DNA of 64,000 nucleotides from Phenylobacterium parvum (lineage in GTDB: Bacteria > Pseudomonadota > Alphaproteobacteria > Caulobacterales > Caulobacteraceae), in the NCBI RefSeq assembly GCF_003150835.1, contig NZ_CP029479.1, forward strand, positions 1,798,001 to 1,862,000, written 5' to 3'. Positions within the stretch are counted from its first letter, which is position 1. The number at the start of each line of letters is the position of its first letter. The notes under the pieces were generated by a model that saw only the letters and a list, made by a program, of their open reading frames with translations, ran no database searches and was not told where the DNA came from. Below, piece by piece: positions 42,947 through 52,682 of this stretch. The translations under genes and the position numbers were made by a program.

Positions 42947-45631
42947 TCAGCGGTCCTTCTCGCGTTCCCCAAGGGCTGCTTGGGCCGCGGCGAGGCGGGC
43001 GATCGGCGTCCGGAAGGGCGAGCAGCTGACATAGTCCAGCCCGATGGCCTCGCAGAACTGGATGGAGGCCGGGTCCCCGCCGTGCTCGCCGCAGATGCCG
43101 AGCTTGACCCCCGGACGCACCGCCCGGCCCCGCTCTGCGGCGATGCGGATCAGGTCGCCGACGCCCTCTTGGTCGAGGCTGACAAAGGGATCCTTCTCGA
43201 AGATGCCCTTCTCCAGGTAGGCGTTCAGGAAGCGACCGGAGTCATCCCGGCTTATGCCGAAGGTGGTCTGGGTCAGGTCATTGGTCCCAAAGGAGAAGAA
43301 CTCGGCGGACTCCGCCAGGTCGGCGGCCCTCAGGGCCGCGCGGGGCAGCTCGACCATGGTGCCGACCGCATAGGGCAGCTCCACGGCCCGCTCGGCCATC
43401 ACCGCCTTGGCCACCCGGTCGGTGAGGTTGCGCAGGAAGCGCATCTCCTCGCCCTTGGCCACCAGGGGATGCATGATCTCCACGATCGGCGCGGTGCGGC
43501 CGGCGCCCGCGATCTCGCAGGCCGCCTCGAAGATCGCCCGGACCTGCATCTCGTAGATCTCGGGATAGGAGATGCCGAGACGGCAACCGCGATGCCCCAG
43601 CATGGGGTTGGTCTCATGCAGCTCCCGGACCCGGCGCCACAGCTTGTCGGCGTCCAGCCCACCCGCCTCAGCCACCGCCCGGACATCCTCCTCAGTCTGG
43701 GGAAGGAACTCGTGCAGGGGCGGGTCGAGGAGGCGGATTGTGACGGGCAGCCCGTCCATGATGTTGAAGATCTCGACGAAGTCAGCCCGCTGCATGGGCA
43801 GGATCTTCGCCAGGGCGGCGCGGCGACCGGCCTCGTCGTCGGCCAGGATCATCTCCCGGACCGCCTGGATGCGGTGCTCGTCAAAGAACATGTGCTCGGT
43901 CCGGCACAGGCCGATGCCCTCGGCGCCGAACTGGCGGGCGGTGCGGGCATCGAGGGGCGTCTCGGCGTTGGCCCGCACCCTGAGGCGGCGGAACCCGTCG
44001 GCCCATCCCATCAGGGTGGCGAAGTCACCGGTCAGCTCAGGCTCGATCATCTGGACGGCGCCCGAGAGGACGTCGCCCCGGCTGCCGTCAACCGTCACAA
44101 CCTCGCCGGCGTGAATGGTCCGGCCGCGGACGTGGAACACGCCGGCCTTCTCGTCGATCCGGATGTCCCCTGCGCCAGAGACGCAGGGGCGTCCCATGCC
44201 GCGGGCGACCACTGCGGCGTGGCTGGTCATCCCGCCCCGGGCGGTGACGATGCCGCGGGCGGCGTGCATGCCGTGGATGTCCTCAGGGCTGGTTTCCTCG
44301 CGGACCAGGATCACCGCCTCGCCCGCACCGCCGCGGCGCTGGGCCTCGTCGGCGTCAAACACCACGGCGCCCGTCGCAGCGCCCGGCGAGGCCGGCAGGC
44401 CTGTCGCCACGACATCGCGTGGGCTGGCGGGATCGATGGTCGGATGCAGCAGCTGGTCGAGGCTGGCGGGATCGACCCGCATGACCGCTTCCTCCCGGCT
44501 GATCAGGCCCTCGGCGGCCATGTCGACGGCCATCTTCAGGGCGGCCTTGGCGGTGCGCTTTCCGTTGCGGGTCTGCAGCATGTAGAGCCGGCCGCGCTCG
44601 ACCGTGAACTCCACGTCCTGCATGTCGCGGTAATGCCGCTCGAGCCGGGCGACCACGTCCCGGAACTGTTCGAAGACCTCGGGCAGGGCCTCTTCCATGG
44701 AGGGGGACCGGTCGCCCATCTCCTCGCGAGCGGCCCGGGTCAGGGCCTGGGGCGTGCGGATGCCGGCCACGACGTCCTCACCCTGGGCGTTGATCAGGAA
44801 CTCGCCATACAGCCGGTTCTCACCGGTCGAGGGATTGCGCGTGAAGGCCACCCCGGTCGCGGAGGAGTCTCCCATGTTGCCGAAGACCATGGCCTGGATG
44901 TTCACCGCCGTGCCCCAGCTTTCGGGGATGTCATGCATCCGGCGGTAGAACTTGGCCCGCTCGTTCATCCAGCTGGCGAAGACGGCGCCGATGGCGCCCC
45001 AGAGCTGGGCCTTGGGATCCTGGGGGAAGGGCTCGCCCAGCTCCTCCTCGACGGCGGCCTTGTAGTCAGCGACCACCTTCTCCCAGTCCCCGGCGGACAG
45101 GGCGGTGTCGACCGTGACGTCCAGCCGGTCCTTGTGGTTGTCCAGGATCTCCTCGAACAGGTGATGGTCCAGGCCCAGCACCACGTTCGAATACATCTGG
45201 ATGAAGCGCCGGTAGGAATCGAGGGCGAAGCGACGGTCGCCCCCCAGGGCGGCCAGGCCCTCGGCGGTGGCGTCGTTCAGGCCCAGGTTCAGGACCGTGT
45301 CCATCATGCCCGGCATGGAGGCGCGCCCGCCCGAACGCACGGACACCAGCAGGGGGGCCTCAGGATCGCCGAAGCGCTTGCCGGTCAGGGCCTCCACCCC
45401 GGCCAGGGCCGCCTCGACCTGGGCGCCCAGGACCTCCGGATAGCTCCGTTCATGGGCGTAGAAGTGGTTGCAGGCCTCGGTTGTGATGGTGAAGCCCGGG
45501 GGAACCGGCAGGCCCAGGGCCGACATCTCGGCAAGGTTCGCGCCCTTCCCGCCCAGGAGGTTGCGCATCGAAGCGTCACCCTCGGCCGCTCCGCCCCCGA
45601 AGGCGTAGACCCAACGCGTCTGACCGGGCAT
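42947..45631 (-). CDS. ppdK: Pyruvate, phosphate dikinase
   Basis: The 894-residue enzyme interconverts pyruvate plus ATP plus phosphate with phosphoenolpyruvate plus AMP plus pyrophosphate. The N-terminal ATP-grasp domain starts with LLGGKGANLAEM, the phosphohistidine lies in GGMTSHAAVVARGMG, and the C-terminal PEP barrel has GICGEHGGDP and FGTNDLTQTTFG. Length is standard. It begins 9 bases after glyS, so it is in the glycyl-tRNA synthetase operon. Confidence 0.97.
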   Translation of the reverse strand: MPGQTRWVYAFGGGAAEGDASMRNLLGGKGANLAEMSALGLPVPPGFTITTEACNHFYAHERSYPEVLGAQVEAALAGVEALTGKRFGDPEAPLLVSVRSGGRASMPGMMDTVLNLGLNDATAEGLAALGGDRRFALDSYRRFIQMYSNVVLGLDHHLFEEILDNHKDRLDVTVDTALSAGDWEKVVADYKAAVEEELGEPFPQDPKAQLWGAIGAVFASWMNERAKFYRRMHDIPESWGTAVNIQAMVFGNMGDSSATGVAFTRNPSTGENRLYGEFLINAQGEDVVAGIRTPQALTRAAREEMGDRSPSMEEALPEVFEQFRDVVARLERHYRDMQDVEFTVERGRLYMLQTRNGKRTAKAALKMAVDMAAEGLISREEAVMRVDPASLDQLLHPTIDPASPRDVVATGLPASPGAATGAVVFDADEAQRRGGAGEAVILVREETSPEDIHGMHAARGIVTARGGMTSHAAVVARGMGRPCVSGAGDIRIDEKAGVFHVRGRTIHAGEVVTVDGSRGDVLSGAVQMIEPELTGDFATLMGWADGFRRLRVRANAETPLDARTARQFGAEGIGLCRTEHMFFDEHRIQAVREMILADDEAGRRAALAKILPMQRADFVEIFNIMDGLPVTIRLLDPPLHEFLPQTEEDVRAVAEAGGLDADKLWRRVRELHETNPMLGHRGCRLGISYPEIYEMQVRAIFEAACEIAGAGRTAPIVEIMHPLVAKGEEMRFLRNLTDRVAKAVMAERAVELPYAVGTMVELPRAALRAADLAESAEFFSFGTNDLTQTTFGISRDDSGRFLNAYLEKGIFEKDPFVSLDQEGVGDLIRIAAERGRAVRPGVKLGICGEHGGDPASIQFCEAIGLDYVSCSPFRTPIARLAAAQAALGEREKDR

Positions 45632-45640
45632 GCGCCCCCC

Positions 45641-47917
45641 CTAGCCGTTGACCAGGCCGAAGTCGGCGACTTCGGACATGGCGGCGCGGACCTGCGCCAG
45701 AAGTTTCAGGCGGTTGTCCCGCGCGCGGGGATCCTCGGCGTTCACCAGGACCTTCTCGAAGAAGGCGTCGACTGGGGCCCGCAGGGCCGCGAGGGCCCGC
45801 ATGGCGCCGGCGAAGTCCTCGGCGTCCGACAGTTCCGCCACCCGCGGGGCCGTCCCCGCCACGGCGGCGACCAGGGCGGTCTCCTCCTCGGGGGCGTCCG
45901 GCAGGACGGCGGCCGGTCCGGTCGGCAGGGGTCCCTTCTTTTCCTCAGCCTTGAGGATGTTGGTGGCCCGGCGATAGCCCGCAAGCAGGTTCGCCCCGTC
46001 CTCGGTCGTCAGGAAGTCCGACAGGGCCTCGACCCGGGCGTTGATCCGCACAAGGTCGTCGTCGCCCAGGGCGAAGACGGCGTCGACAAGGTCATGCCGT
46101 CGTCCCTGTTCGCGAAGCGAGACCTTCAGGCGATCGGCCAGGAAGTCGAGCACCTCGGCCGACACTTCCGGATAGGGCCGGAAGCGGTAAAGGACCTCGC
46201 CCTCGGGGGCCTCGCCGGCGGCGGCGCTCCGGTCGAAGCGGATGTCGAAGTCCGCGTCGATCGCCACGACCATGGGCTCACCCTCAAGGAGCGCGTCCTC
46301 GAACTCCTCGACATAGGTCTGGAAGACCTCAGAGTCCTCGCGGGGACGCGGGCCCAGATAGCCCGTGGTCCGGCGAGTGGAGGCGTAGAGCGCACGGCCG
46401 GGATCGACGAAACAGCGCAGGGACCGGTACCAGTCGGCGACGAGCTCCCGCACCGGAGCCCGCACCTCGGAGGTGAGCAGGATGCGGATCACCCCCAGGG
46501 CTGCGCGCCTCAGGGCGAAGGGATCCCGCGAGCCCGTGGGCTTCTCGTTGATGGCGAAGAAGGCGGTCAGGGTGTCCAGCTTCTCGGCGAGGGCCACAGC
46601 CATGGTGACAGGGCGGTCCGGGACCTCGTCCGAGGGTCCCACCGGCCGATAGTGGTCGCGGATCGCCTCGGCGGTTACCGGGGTGAGCTTTTCCTCAAGG
46701 GCGTAGTAGCCGCCCATCAAGCCCTGCAGCTCCGGGAACTCGCCCACCATGCCGGTCGTCAGGTCGGCCTTGCACAGCTTCGCCGCCAGGGCGGCCTTGG
46801 TCGCATCGGCGCCGACCCGGGGCGACAGGGCGCCGGCCAGGTGCTCGAGCCGTTCGACCCGTTCGGCAAGGGTGCCCAGGCGGGCGTGGAAGGTCACGGA
46901 CTTCAGCTTCTCGAGGCGGGACTCGAGGCTGACCTTGCGGTCTTCGTCCCAGAAGAAGCGGGCGTCCGAGAGCCGGGCCGACAGGACCTTGGCGTTGCCC
47001 GCGGCGATGGCCGCGCCGCCATCCGGCGCCTGGATGTTGGAGACAGTGATGAAGTGCGGCGCCAGGCGTCCCGTGGCCGGGTCCTTCACGGCGAAGTACT
47101 TCTGATGGTTCCGCATCGAGGTTCGGATGACCTCGGGCGGCAGGGACAGGAAGTCGGGGTCCATGTCGCCAAGGACCGGCACTGGCCATTCCACCAGGCC
47201 GGCGACTTCATCGAGCAGGCCCGCGTCCTCGACCAGCTCCAGGCCCCGATCCGCACAGAGCCGCCGGCATTCGGTGAGGATCCGAAGCTTGCGCTCCTCG
47301 GGATCGAGGATGACGAAGCGCTTCTCCAGGCCTGAGCGATAGGCGGCGAAGGTCCGGACCCGGAGGGGGCGCTGCGGCGCCATGAACCGGTGTCCGAGAG
47401 TGAAGTCCACGGAGGGGACTCCGTCCACGTCAAACTCGACCCGGGCGCCTTCGAAGAGACAGAGGATGTGCTTCAGGGGCCGGACCCAGCGAAGCGAGCC
47501 CGTTCCCCAGGTCATGGACTTGGGCCAGGGGAAGCTGCGCACGACGTCCGGCACGATCTCGGCGATGACCTGGGCTGTCGGACGGCCCGCCGAGCTGAGT
47601 TCCGCGAACCAGACCCCGTCGCGTTCGACAAGCTGGTCGCGGGTCAGGCCGGTGGAGCGGAGAAAACCCTCCAGCGCCGCCTCGGGCGCCGAGGTCCTGG
47701 GACCCTTTCGCTCTTCCCTGCGGTCCGGCTGGGCCGCGGCGAGTCCTTCAGCCACCAGGGTGAGGCGGCGGGGACCGGCATAGGCGCGCAGGGACTTCGG
47801 CTCCAGCCCGGCGGCGGCCAGGCGCTCGCGCACCATGCGGTCCAGATCGCGGGCGGCCTGGACCTGCATCCGCGCGGGGATCTCCTCGGAGAAGAGCTCG
47901 ATCAGCAGCTGGGGCAT
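45641..47917 (-). CDS. glyS: Glycyl-tRNA synthetase beta subunit
   Basis: The 758-residue protein is the tRNA-binding beta subunit of the alpha2-beta2 glycyl-tRNA synthetase. The LLIELFSEEIPARMQ start, LVEWPVPVLGDMD and NHQKYFAVKD are family signatures. It is longer than the approximately 690 residues of E. coli GlyS. The ATG at 47917 is two bases after the glyQ stop. Confidence 0.96.
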   Translation of the reverse strand: MPQLLIELFSEEIPARMQVQAARDLDRMVRERLAAAGLEPKSLRAYAGPRRLTLVAEGLAAAQPDRREERKGPRTSAPEAALEGFLRSTGLTRDQLVERDGVWFAELSSAGRPTAQVIAEIVPDVVRSFPWPKSMTWGTGSLRWVRPLKHILCLFEGARVEFDVDGVPSVDFTLGHRFMAPQRPLRVRTFAAYRSGLEKRFVILDPEERKLRILTECRRLCADRGLELVEDAGLLDEVAGLVEWPVPVLGDMDPDFLSLPPEVIRTSMRNHQKYFAVKDPATGRLAPHFITVSNIQAPDGGAAIAAGNAKVLSARLSDARFFWDEDRKVSLESRLEKLKSVTFHARLGTLAERVERLEHLAGALSPRVGADATKAALAAKLCKADLTTGMVGEFPELQGLMGGYYALEEKLTPVTAEAIRDHYRPVGPSDEVPDRPVTMAVALAEKLDTLTAFFAINEKPTGSRDPFALRRAALGVIRILLTSEVRAPVRELVADWYRSLRCFVDPGRALYASTRRTTGYLGPRPREDSEVFQTYVEEFEDALLEGEPMVVAIDADFDIRFDRSAAAGEAPEGEVLYRFRPYPEVSAEVLDFLADRLKVSLREQGRRHDLVDAVFALGDDDLVRINARVEALSDFLTTEDGANLLAGYRRATNILKAEEKKGPLPTGPAAVLPDAPEEETALVAAVAGTAPRVAELSDAEDFAGAMRALAALRAPVDAFFEKVLVNAEDPRARDNRLKLLAQVRAAMSEVADFGLVNG

Positions 47918-47919
47918 GG

Positions 47920-48837
47920 TCAGAGCCCCTCCGCCGGGGCGTTGCGGCCCTCGTTCGCCACCCAGGCCTCGGCGCACATCTTGGTGAGGTCGCGGATCCG
48001 GCCGATGTAGCTCTGGCGCTCCGCCACGGCGATGGCGCCGCGGGCGTCCATCAGGTTGAACAGATGGCTGGCTTTGAGGACGTGGTCGTAGGCTGGCAGC
48101 ACCGTCGCCTGGCCCTGGGGGCCCCGGCCCTGCAGGAGCCTCGGGACCTGGGTCTCCATGTCCTCGAACTGCCGCTTCAGCGTCGCCACGTCGTAGAGAT
48201 GGAAGTTGGCCTCGGACTGCTGGCGCTCATTCTCCATGAAGACGTCGCCGTAGGTCATGGGCAGGGGGCCGTCCGGGTCGTTGAAGGCCAGCTGATCGAA
48301 GCGATCGACGCCCTGCAGGTACATGGCCAGGCGCTCAAGCCCGTAGGTCAGCTCCCCGGCGACCGGCGAGACGTCGAGCCCGCCCACCTGCTGGAAGTAG
48401 GTGTACTGGGTCACCTCCATCCCGTCGCACCAGACCTCCCAACCCAGGCCCCAGGCCCCGACTGTGGGGTTCTCCCAGTCGTCCTCGACAAAGCGGATAT
48501 CGTGCAGGCGCGTGTCCAGGCCTATGGCGTCCAGGCTGCCCAGATAGAGCTCCTGGAGGTTGTCGGGGTTGGGCTTCAGGATCACCTGGTACTGGTAGTA
48601 GTGCTGGAGGCGGTTGGGGTTCTCGCCATAGCGGCCGTCGCCAGGCCGGCGCGAAGGCTGGACATAGGCCGCCCTCCAGGGGCGCGGACCCAGGGCGCGC
48701 AGTACAGTGGCCGGATGCAGGGTGCCCGCGCCAACCTCGACATCGTGAGGCTGCAGGATGACGCAGCCCTGGCGGCTCCAGTAGTCGTGGAGCTTCAGGA
48801 TCAAGGCCTGAAAAGACAGCGGTTTTTCAGAGGGCAT
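47920..48837 (-). CDS. glyQ: Glycyl-tRNA synthetase alpha subunit
   Basis: The 305-residue protein is the catalytic alpha subunit. [50 protein letters not shown] and the [18 protein letters not shown] stretch are diagnostic. I chose the ATG at 48837, which begins at the usual family start; the upstream reading is not conserved in type. It heads the glyQ-glyS-ppdK-M48 order. Confidence 0.97.
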   Translation of the reverse strand: MPSEKPLSFQALILKLHDYWSRQGCVILQPHDVEVGAGTLHPATVLRALGPRPWRAAYVQPSRRPGDGRYGENPNRLQHYYQYQVILKPNPDNLQELYLGSLDAIGLDTRLHDIRFVEDDWENPTVGAWGLGWEVWCDGMEVTQYTYFQQVGGLDVSPVAGELTYGLERLAMYLQGVDRFDQLAFNDPDGPLPMTYGDVFMENERQQSEANFHLYDVATLKRQFEDMETQVPRLLQGRGPQGQATVLPAYDHVLKASHLFNLMDARGAIAVAERQSYIGRIRDLTKMCAEAWVANEGRNAPAEGL

Positions 48838-48929
48838 GAGGCAGGCTTCGCAGGCGCAAAAACAAGCGCGGACCATAGGGCGGGCGGCCCCCCGCTTCAA
48901 GCGCGCCTGAGGCGATCGCGGCGCGCCGG

Positions 48930-49481
48930 TCAGGCGGCCGGAGCCAGGATCACCCTGTCCAGCACATGCACAACGCCGTTGGCGGCGTTGACGTCAACCT
49001 GGGAGACCCGCGCCCCGCCGATGGTCGGCGGCTGGTCACCGGAAAGCTGGACGGCCTCACCGCCAAGGGTCGGGGCGGTGGTGACGGCGCCCTTGAAGGT
49101 CTCGAAGGGCACGCGGGCGTTGATGAGATGCCTCAGGACGAGCTTTTGCAGCTCGGGCCTGTTGGCTTGGGCGAGCAAGCGGTCGACCTCGCCTGCCGGC
49201 AGTAGGGCGAAGGCCGCGTCGCTCGGCGCCAGGACCGTCACGGCCGGCAGGCCCTTCACGAAGGCGGTCAGGCCCACGAGGTCCGAAGCCTTCAGGAAGG
49301 TGGTGAACCGCCCCGACGCCTTGAGGGTGTCGATCACGTCGCCCGACGGGGTGAGGGCCGGAGCGGCGGGCGCCGCCGGGGCGAGAGGCGCCACGGGCGC
49401 GGCGGGGGCCGCAGGGGTCTGGGCGACCGCGACGCCGGCGGACAGGAAGAGGACGGCGAAAGCGAGGGGGAGCTTGGTCAT
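48930..49481 (-). CDS. Fasciclin-domain secreted protein
   Basis: The 183-residue protein has a signal peptide (cleavage near VAVAQ, residue 21), an Ala/Pro-rich linker to about residue 42, and one fasciclin (FAS1) domain with the H1 box [14 protein letters not shown] and the H2 box [16 protein letters not shown]1 domains act in adhesion or matrix binding outside the cell. The ATG at 49481 begins the signal peptide; an extension upstream to 49688 has no secretory sense. Confidence 0.9.
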   Translation of the reverse strand: MTKLPLAFAVLFLSAGVAVAQTPAAPAAPVAPLAPAAPAAPALTPSGDVIDTLKASGRFTTFLKASDLVGLTAFVKGLPAVTVLAPSDAAFALLPAGEVDRLLAQANRPELQKLVLRHLINARVPFETFKGAVTTAPTLGGEAVQLSGDQPPTIGGARVSQVDVNAANGVVHVLDRVILAPAA

Positions 49482-50169
<688 letters not shown>

Positions 50170-50191
50170 TCCCTCCAGGAAGGAACACGAA

Positions 50192-51730
50192 ATGAACGGG
50201 TTCAAACTCAAGGGTCTCGCCGGGCTGATGCTCGCAGCGACCCTGGCCGGAGCGCCTCTGGCGACCCCGGTCCTCGCCCAGGAGACGACGCCTGCGGCGG
50301 CGGCCCCCGCTGAAGCAACCGTTGCGCCTGCGCCTGCGCCGGCCGAAACGGCGGCGCCCGTCGCCGCCGCCCCCGCGGAAGCCGCTCCCGCCCCTGTCCC
50401 GGACAAGGGCGACACCACCTGGATGCTGGTCTCCACCGTCCTCGTCCTGCTGATGATCCTTCCGGGCCTCGCCCTCTTCTACGGCGGCCTCGTTCGCCAG
50501 AAGAACATGCTGTCCATGCTGATGCAGGTCGGCGTGGTGACGGTGATCGGCATGATCGCCTGGATGTTCTGGGGCTACAGCCTCGCCTTCACCGACGGCG
50601 GCGCCCTCGACAAGTTCGTGGGCGGCGGGGGGCGGTTGTTCCTGAAGGACGTCACCCCCGCAAGCAATGTGGCCACCTTCTCGACCGGGGTCGTCATCCC
50701 GGAGCTGGTCTTCATGGCCTTCCAGATGACCTTCGCCTGCATCACGGCGGCCCTCGTCCTGGGCGGTGTCGCCGAACGGATGAAGTTCGCCGCGGTGGTC
50801 GTGTTCGCCATCCTCTGGCCGCTGCTCTCCTACTATCCCCTGGCCCACATGGTCTGGTGGTGGGCGGGTCCTGACGCCGTCGCCGCCGCCCCGACAGACC
50901 CGATCCAGTCCGGCCTGCTGTGGGGCTTTGGCGCCCTCGACTTCGCCGGCGGCACCGTCGTCCACATCAATGCGGGCATCGCCGCCCTGGTCGGCGCCCT
51001 GATCCTCGGCCCCCGCAAGGGCTTCGGGACCGAGCCCATGCCGCCCCACTCCCTGACCCTGACCATGACAGGCGCGGGCCTCCTGTGGGTGGGCTGGTTC
51101 GGCTTCAACGCCGGCTCCAACCTGGAAGCGAACGGCTACGCCGCCCTGGCCATGGTCAACACCCTGGTGGCGACCGCTGCGGCGGGCCTCTCCTGGGTGG
51201 TCACCGAGTGGGTCACCCGCAAGCGCGCAAGCGCCCTGGGCCTGGCCTCCGGCCTGGTCGCCGGCCTGGTCGCCATCACCCCGGCGGCGGGCTTCGCCGG
51301 CCCGGTCGGTGCGGTTGTCCTTGGCCTCGTGGTCTCGCCGGTCTGCGTCTTCTTCTGCGCGAAGATCAAGAACGCCCTGAAGTACGACGACAGCCTGGAC
51401 GCCTTCGGCATCCACGCCATCGGCGGCATCATCGGCGCCATCGCCACCGGCCTGCTGGTCAACCCCGACTGGGGCGGCGCCGGCGTGGTCGACTACACGA
51501 CCTGCGCCGCGGACGGGGACATCTCCACCTGCGACACGGCCGCCTATGTCCTCTCGACCCAGGTCATGGCCCAGGTGAAGGCGGTCCTCGTGGCCATCGC
51601 CTGGTCGGCGGCCGCCAGCGCCATCGTCTTCTTCGTGATCAAGTACACGGTGGGCCTGCGCTCCACATTGGACAGCGAGGAAGAGGGCCTGGACATCTCC
51701 GAGTTCGGAGAGCGGGCCTACCACAACTGA
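50192..51730 (+). CDS. amtB: Ammonium transporter
   Basis: The 512-residue protein has a signal peptide (to about residue 30), an unusually long Ala/Pro/Glu-rich linker of some 45 residues, then the eleven membrane helices of AmtB. DTTWMLVSTVLVLLM, FYGGLVRQKN, the FAGGTVVHINAG helix with its pore histidine and the second His in the FGIHAIGGIIGA helix are visible. AGGAAGGA precedes the ATG. A terminator follows the stop. Confidence 0.96.
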   Translation: MNGFKLKGLAGLMLAATLAGAPLATPVLAQETTPAAAAPAEATVAPAPAPAETAAPVAAAPAEAAPAPVPDKGDTTWMLVSTVLVLLMILPGLALFYGGLVRQKNMLSMLMQVGVVTVIGMIAWMFWGYSLAFTDGGALDKFVGGGGRLFLKDVTPASNVATFSTGVVIPELVFMAFQMTFACITAALVLGGVAERMKFAAVVVFAILWPLLSYYPLAHMVWWWAGPDAVAAAPTDPIQSGLLWGFGALDFAGGTVVHINAGIAALVGALILGPRKGFGTEPMPPHSLTLTMTGAGLLWVGWFGFNAGSNLEANGYAALAMVNTLVATAAAGLSWVVTEWVTRKRASALGLASGLVAGLVAITPAAGFAGPVGAVVLGLVVSPVCVFFCAKIKNALKYDDSLDAFGIHAIGGIIGAIATGLLVNPDWGGAGVVDYTTCAADGDISTCDTAAYVLSTQVMAQVKAVLVAIAWSAAASAIVFFVIKYTVGLRSTLDSEEEGLDISEFGERAYHN

Positions 51731-51753
51731 TCCTCCCCTCAGTCGTGGCGGAG

Positions 51754-51779
51754 CGGGGACCCCTCGGGGTCCCCGTTTT
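51754..51779 (+). terminator. Intrinsic terminator after amtB
   Basis: The inverted repeat CGGGGACCC-CTCG-GGGTCCCCG (9-bp stem) is followed by TTTTCGTTT. It lies 5 bases before the end of the convergent ispE gene and can serve as the glnK-amtB terminator. Confidence 0.88.
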
Positions 51780-51783
51780 CGTT

Positions 51784-52674
51784 TCAGGCGTCGGGTTCGA
51801 GGGGCGCCCCCAGCCGACAGGCGCGAACCCACCAGCCGGGCTGCGCACGGGCAAGGCCTTCCGCCAGGCGTTCGGCCGACTCCGGATCGGCGCAAAGGGC
51901 GAAGCAGGTCGCCCCGGACCCGGAAAGTCGCGCCAGCAGGGTCTCGGGAGCGTCGCGCAGGCGCTCCAGCACTGCGCCGATCAGAGGAGCCACACTGAGG
52001 GCGGGCGTCTCGAGGTCGTTGCGCAGGGCGCCCAGCCAGCGCGCCGCAGCCTTTGCATCCGGGAGCCGCCCGGGGTCCGGGACGGGATCGGGGCTGTCAA
52101 CCGCCGCCGCCCGGTCAAAGGCCCGATAGACGGCGGCCGTGGAGCAGGCGACGCCGGGGTTGACCAGAACCGCCGGGAGGCCGGGGAGAAGGGGCGCAGG
52201 CGCCAGCACATCCCCCCGCCCCCTCGCCGTCACAGGACGGCTGGCGACGCAGGCCGGGACGTCTGAACCGAGTTCCGCCCCAAGGGCCTCCAGCTGCGGA
52301 CCCCCCAGGCCGCCGCCCCAGGCGGTGTTGAGCAGCCTCAGGGTCGCCGCAGCGTCGGCCGAGCCGCCGCCCAGCCCCGCCGCCACCGGCAGGCGTTTCT
52401 CCAGGACGAGGCCTGGCAGGTCGCCTTCGCGGCCGAGCCGCCGGGCAAGGCTGCGCGCAGCCCTGAGCACCAGGTTGTCCTCATCCGTCTCGAGGCCTGC
52501 CGCAAAGGGGCCGGCGACCTCGAGGGCCGCCCCCCCCTTCCCCACTGCGGAGACCTGGTCGCCGACGTCGGCGAAGACCATCAATGTCTCGAGGGGATGG
52601 AAGCCATCGGCAGCCTTCGCCCCGACATGCAGGTAGAGATTGACCTTGGCCGGCGCGAAGGCGCTTGCACCCAT
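51784..52674 (-). CDS. ispE: 4-diphosphocytidyl-2-C-methyl-D-erythritol kinase
   Basis: The 296-residue GHMP kinase acts in the MEP pathway to isoprenoids. The start FAPAKVNLYLHV, the ATP-binding LPVAAGLGGGSADAAATLR and the C-terminal ARLSGSGATCFAL are diagnostic. The ATG at 52674 is 8 bases after the TPR lipoprotein stop, so the two are co-transcribed. Confidence 0.95.
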   Translation of the reverse strand: MGASAFAPAKVNLYLHVGAKAADGFHPLETLMVFADVGDQVSAVGKGGAALEVAGPFAAGLETDEDNLVLRAARSLARRLGREGDLPGLVLEKRLPVAAGLGGGSADAAATLRLLNTAWGGGLGGPQLEALGAELGSDVPACVASRPVTARGRGDVLAPAPLLPGLPAVLVNPGVACSTAAVYRAFDRAAAVDSPDPVPDPGRLPDAKAAARWLGALRNDLETPALSVAPLIGAVLERLRDAPETLLARLSGSGATCFALCADPESAERLAEGLARAQPGWWVRACRLGAPLEPDA

Positions 52675-52682
52675 GGCGGCGG

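Noticed and set aside
42980..47335. 1451-codon open frame on the plus strand
   Set aside because: It is antisense to ppdK and glyS, both clear genes, and has no recognisable domain.
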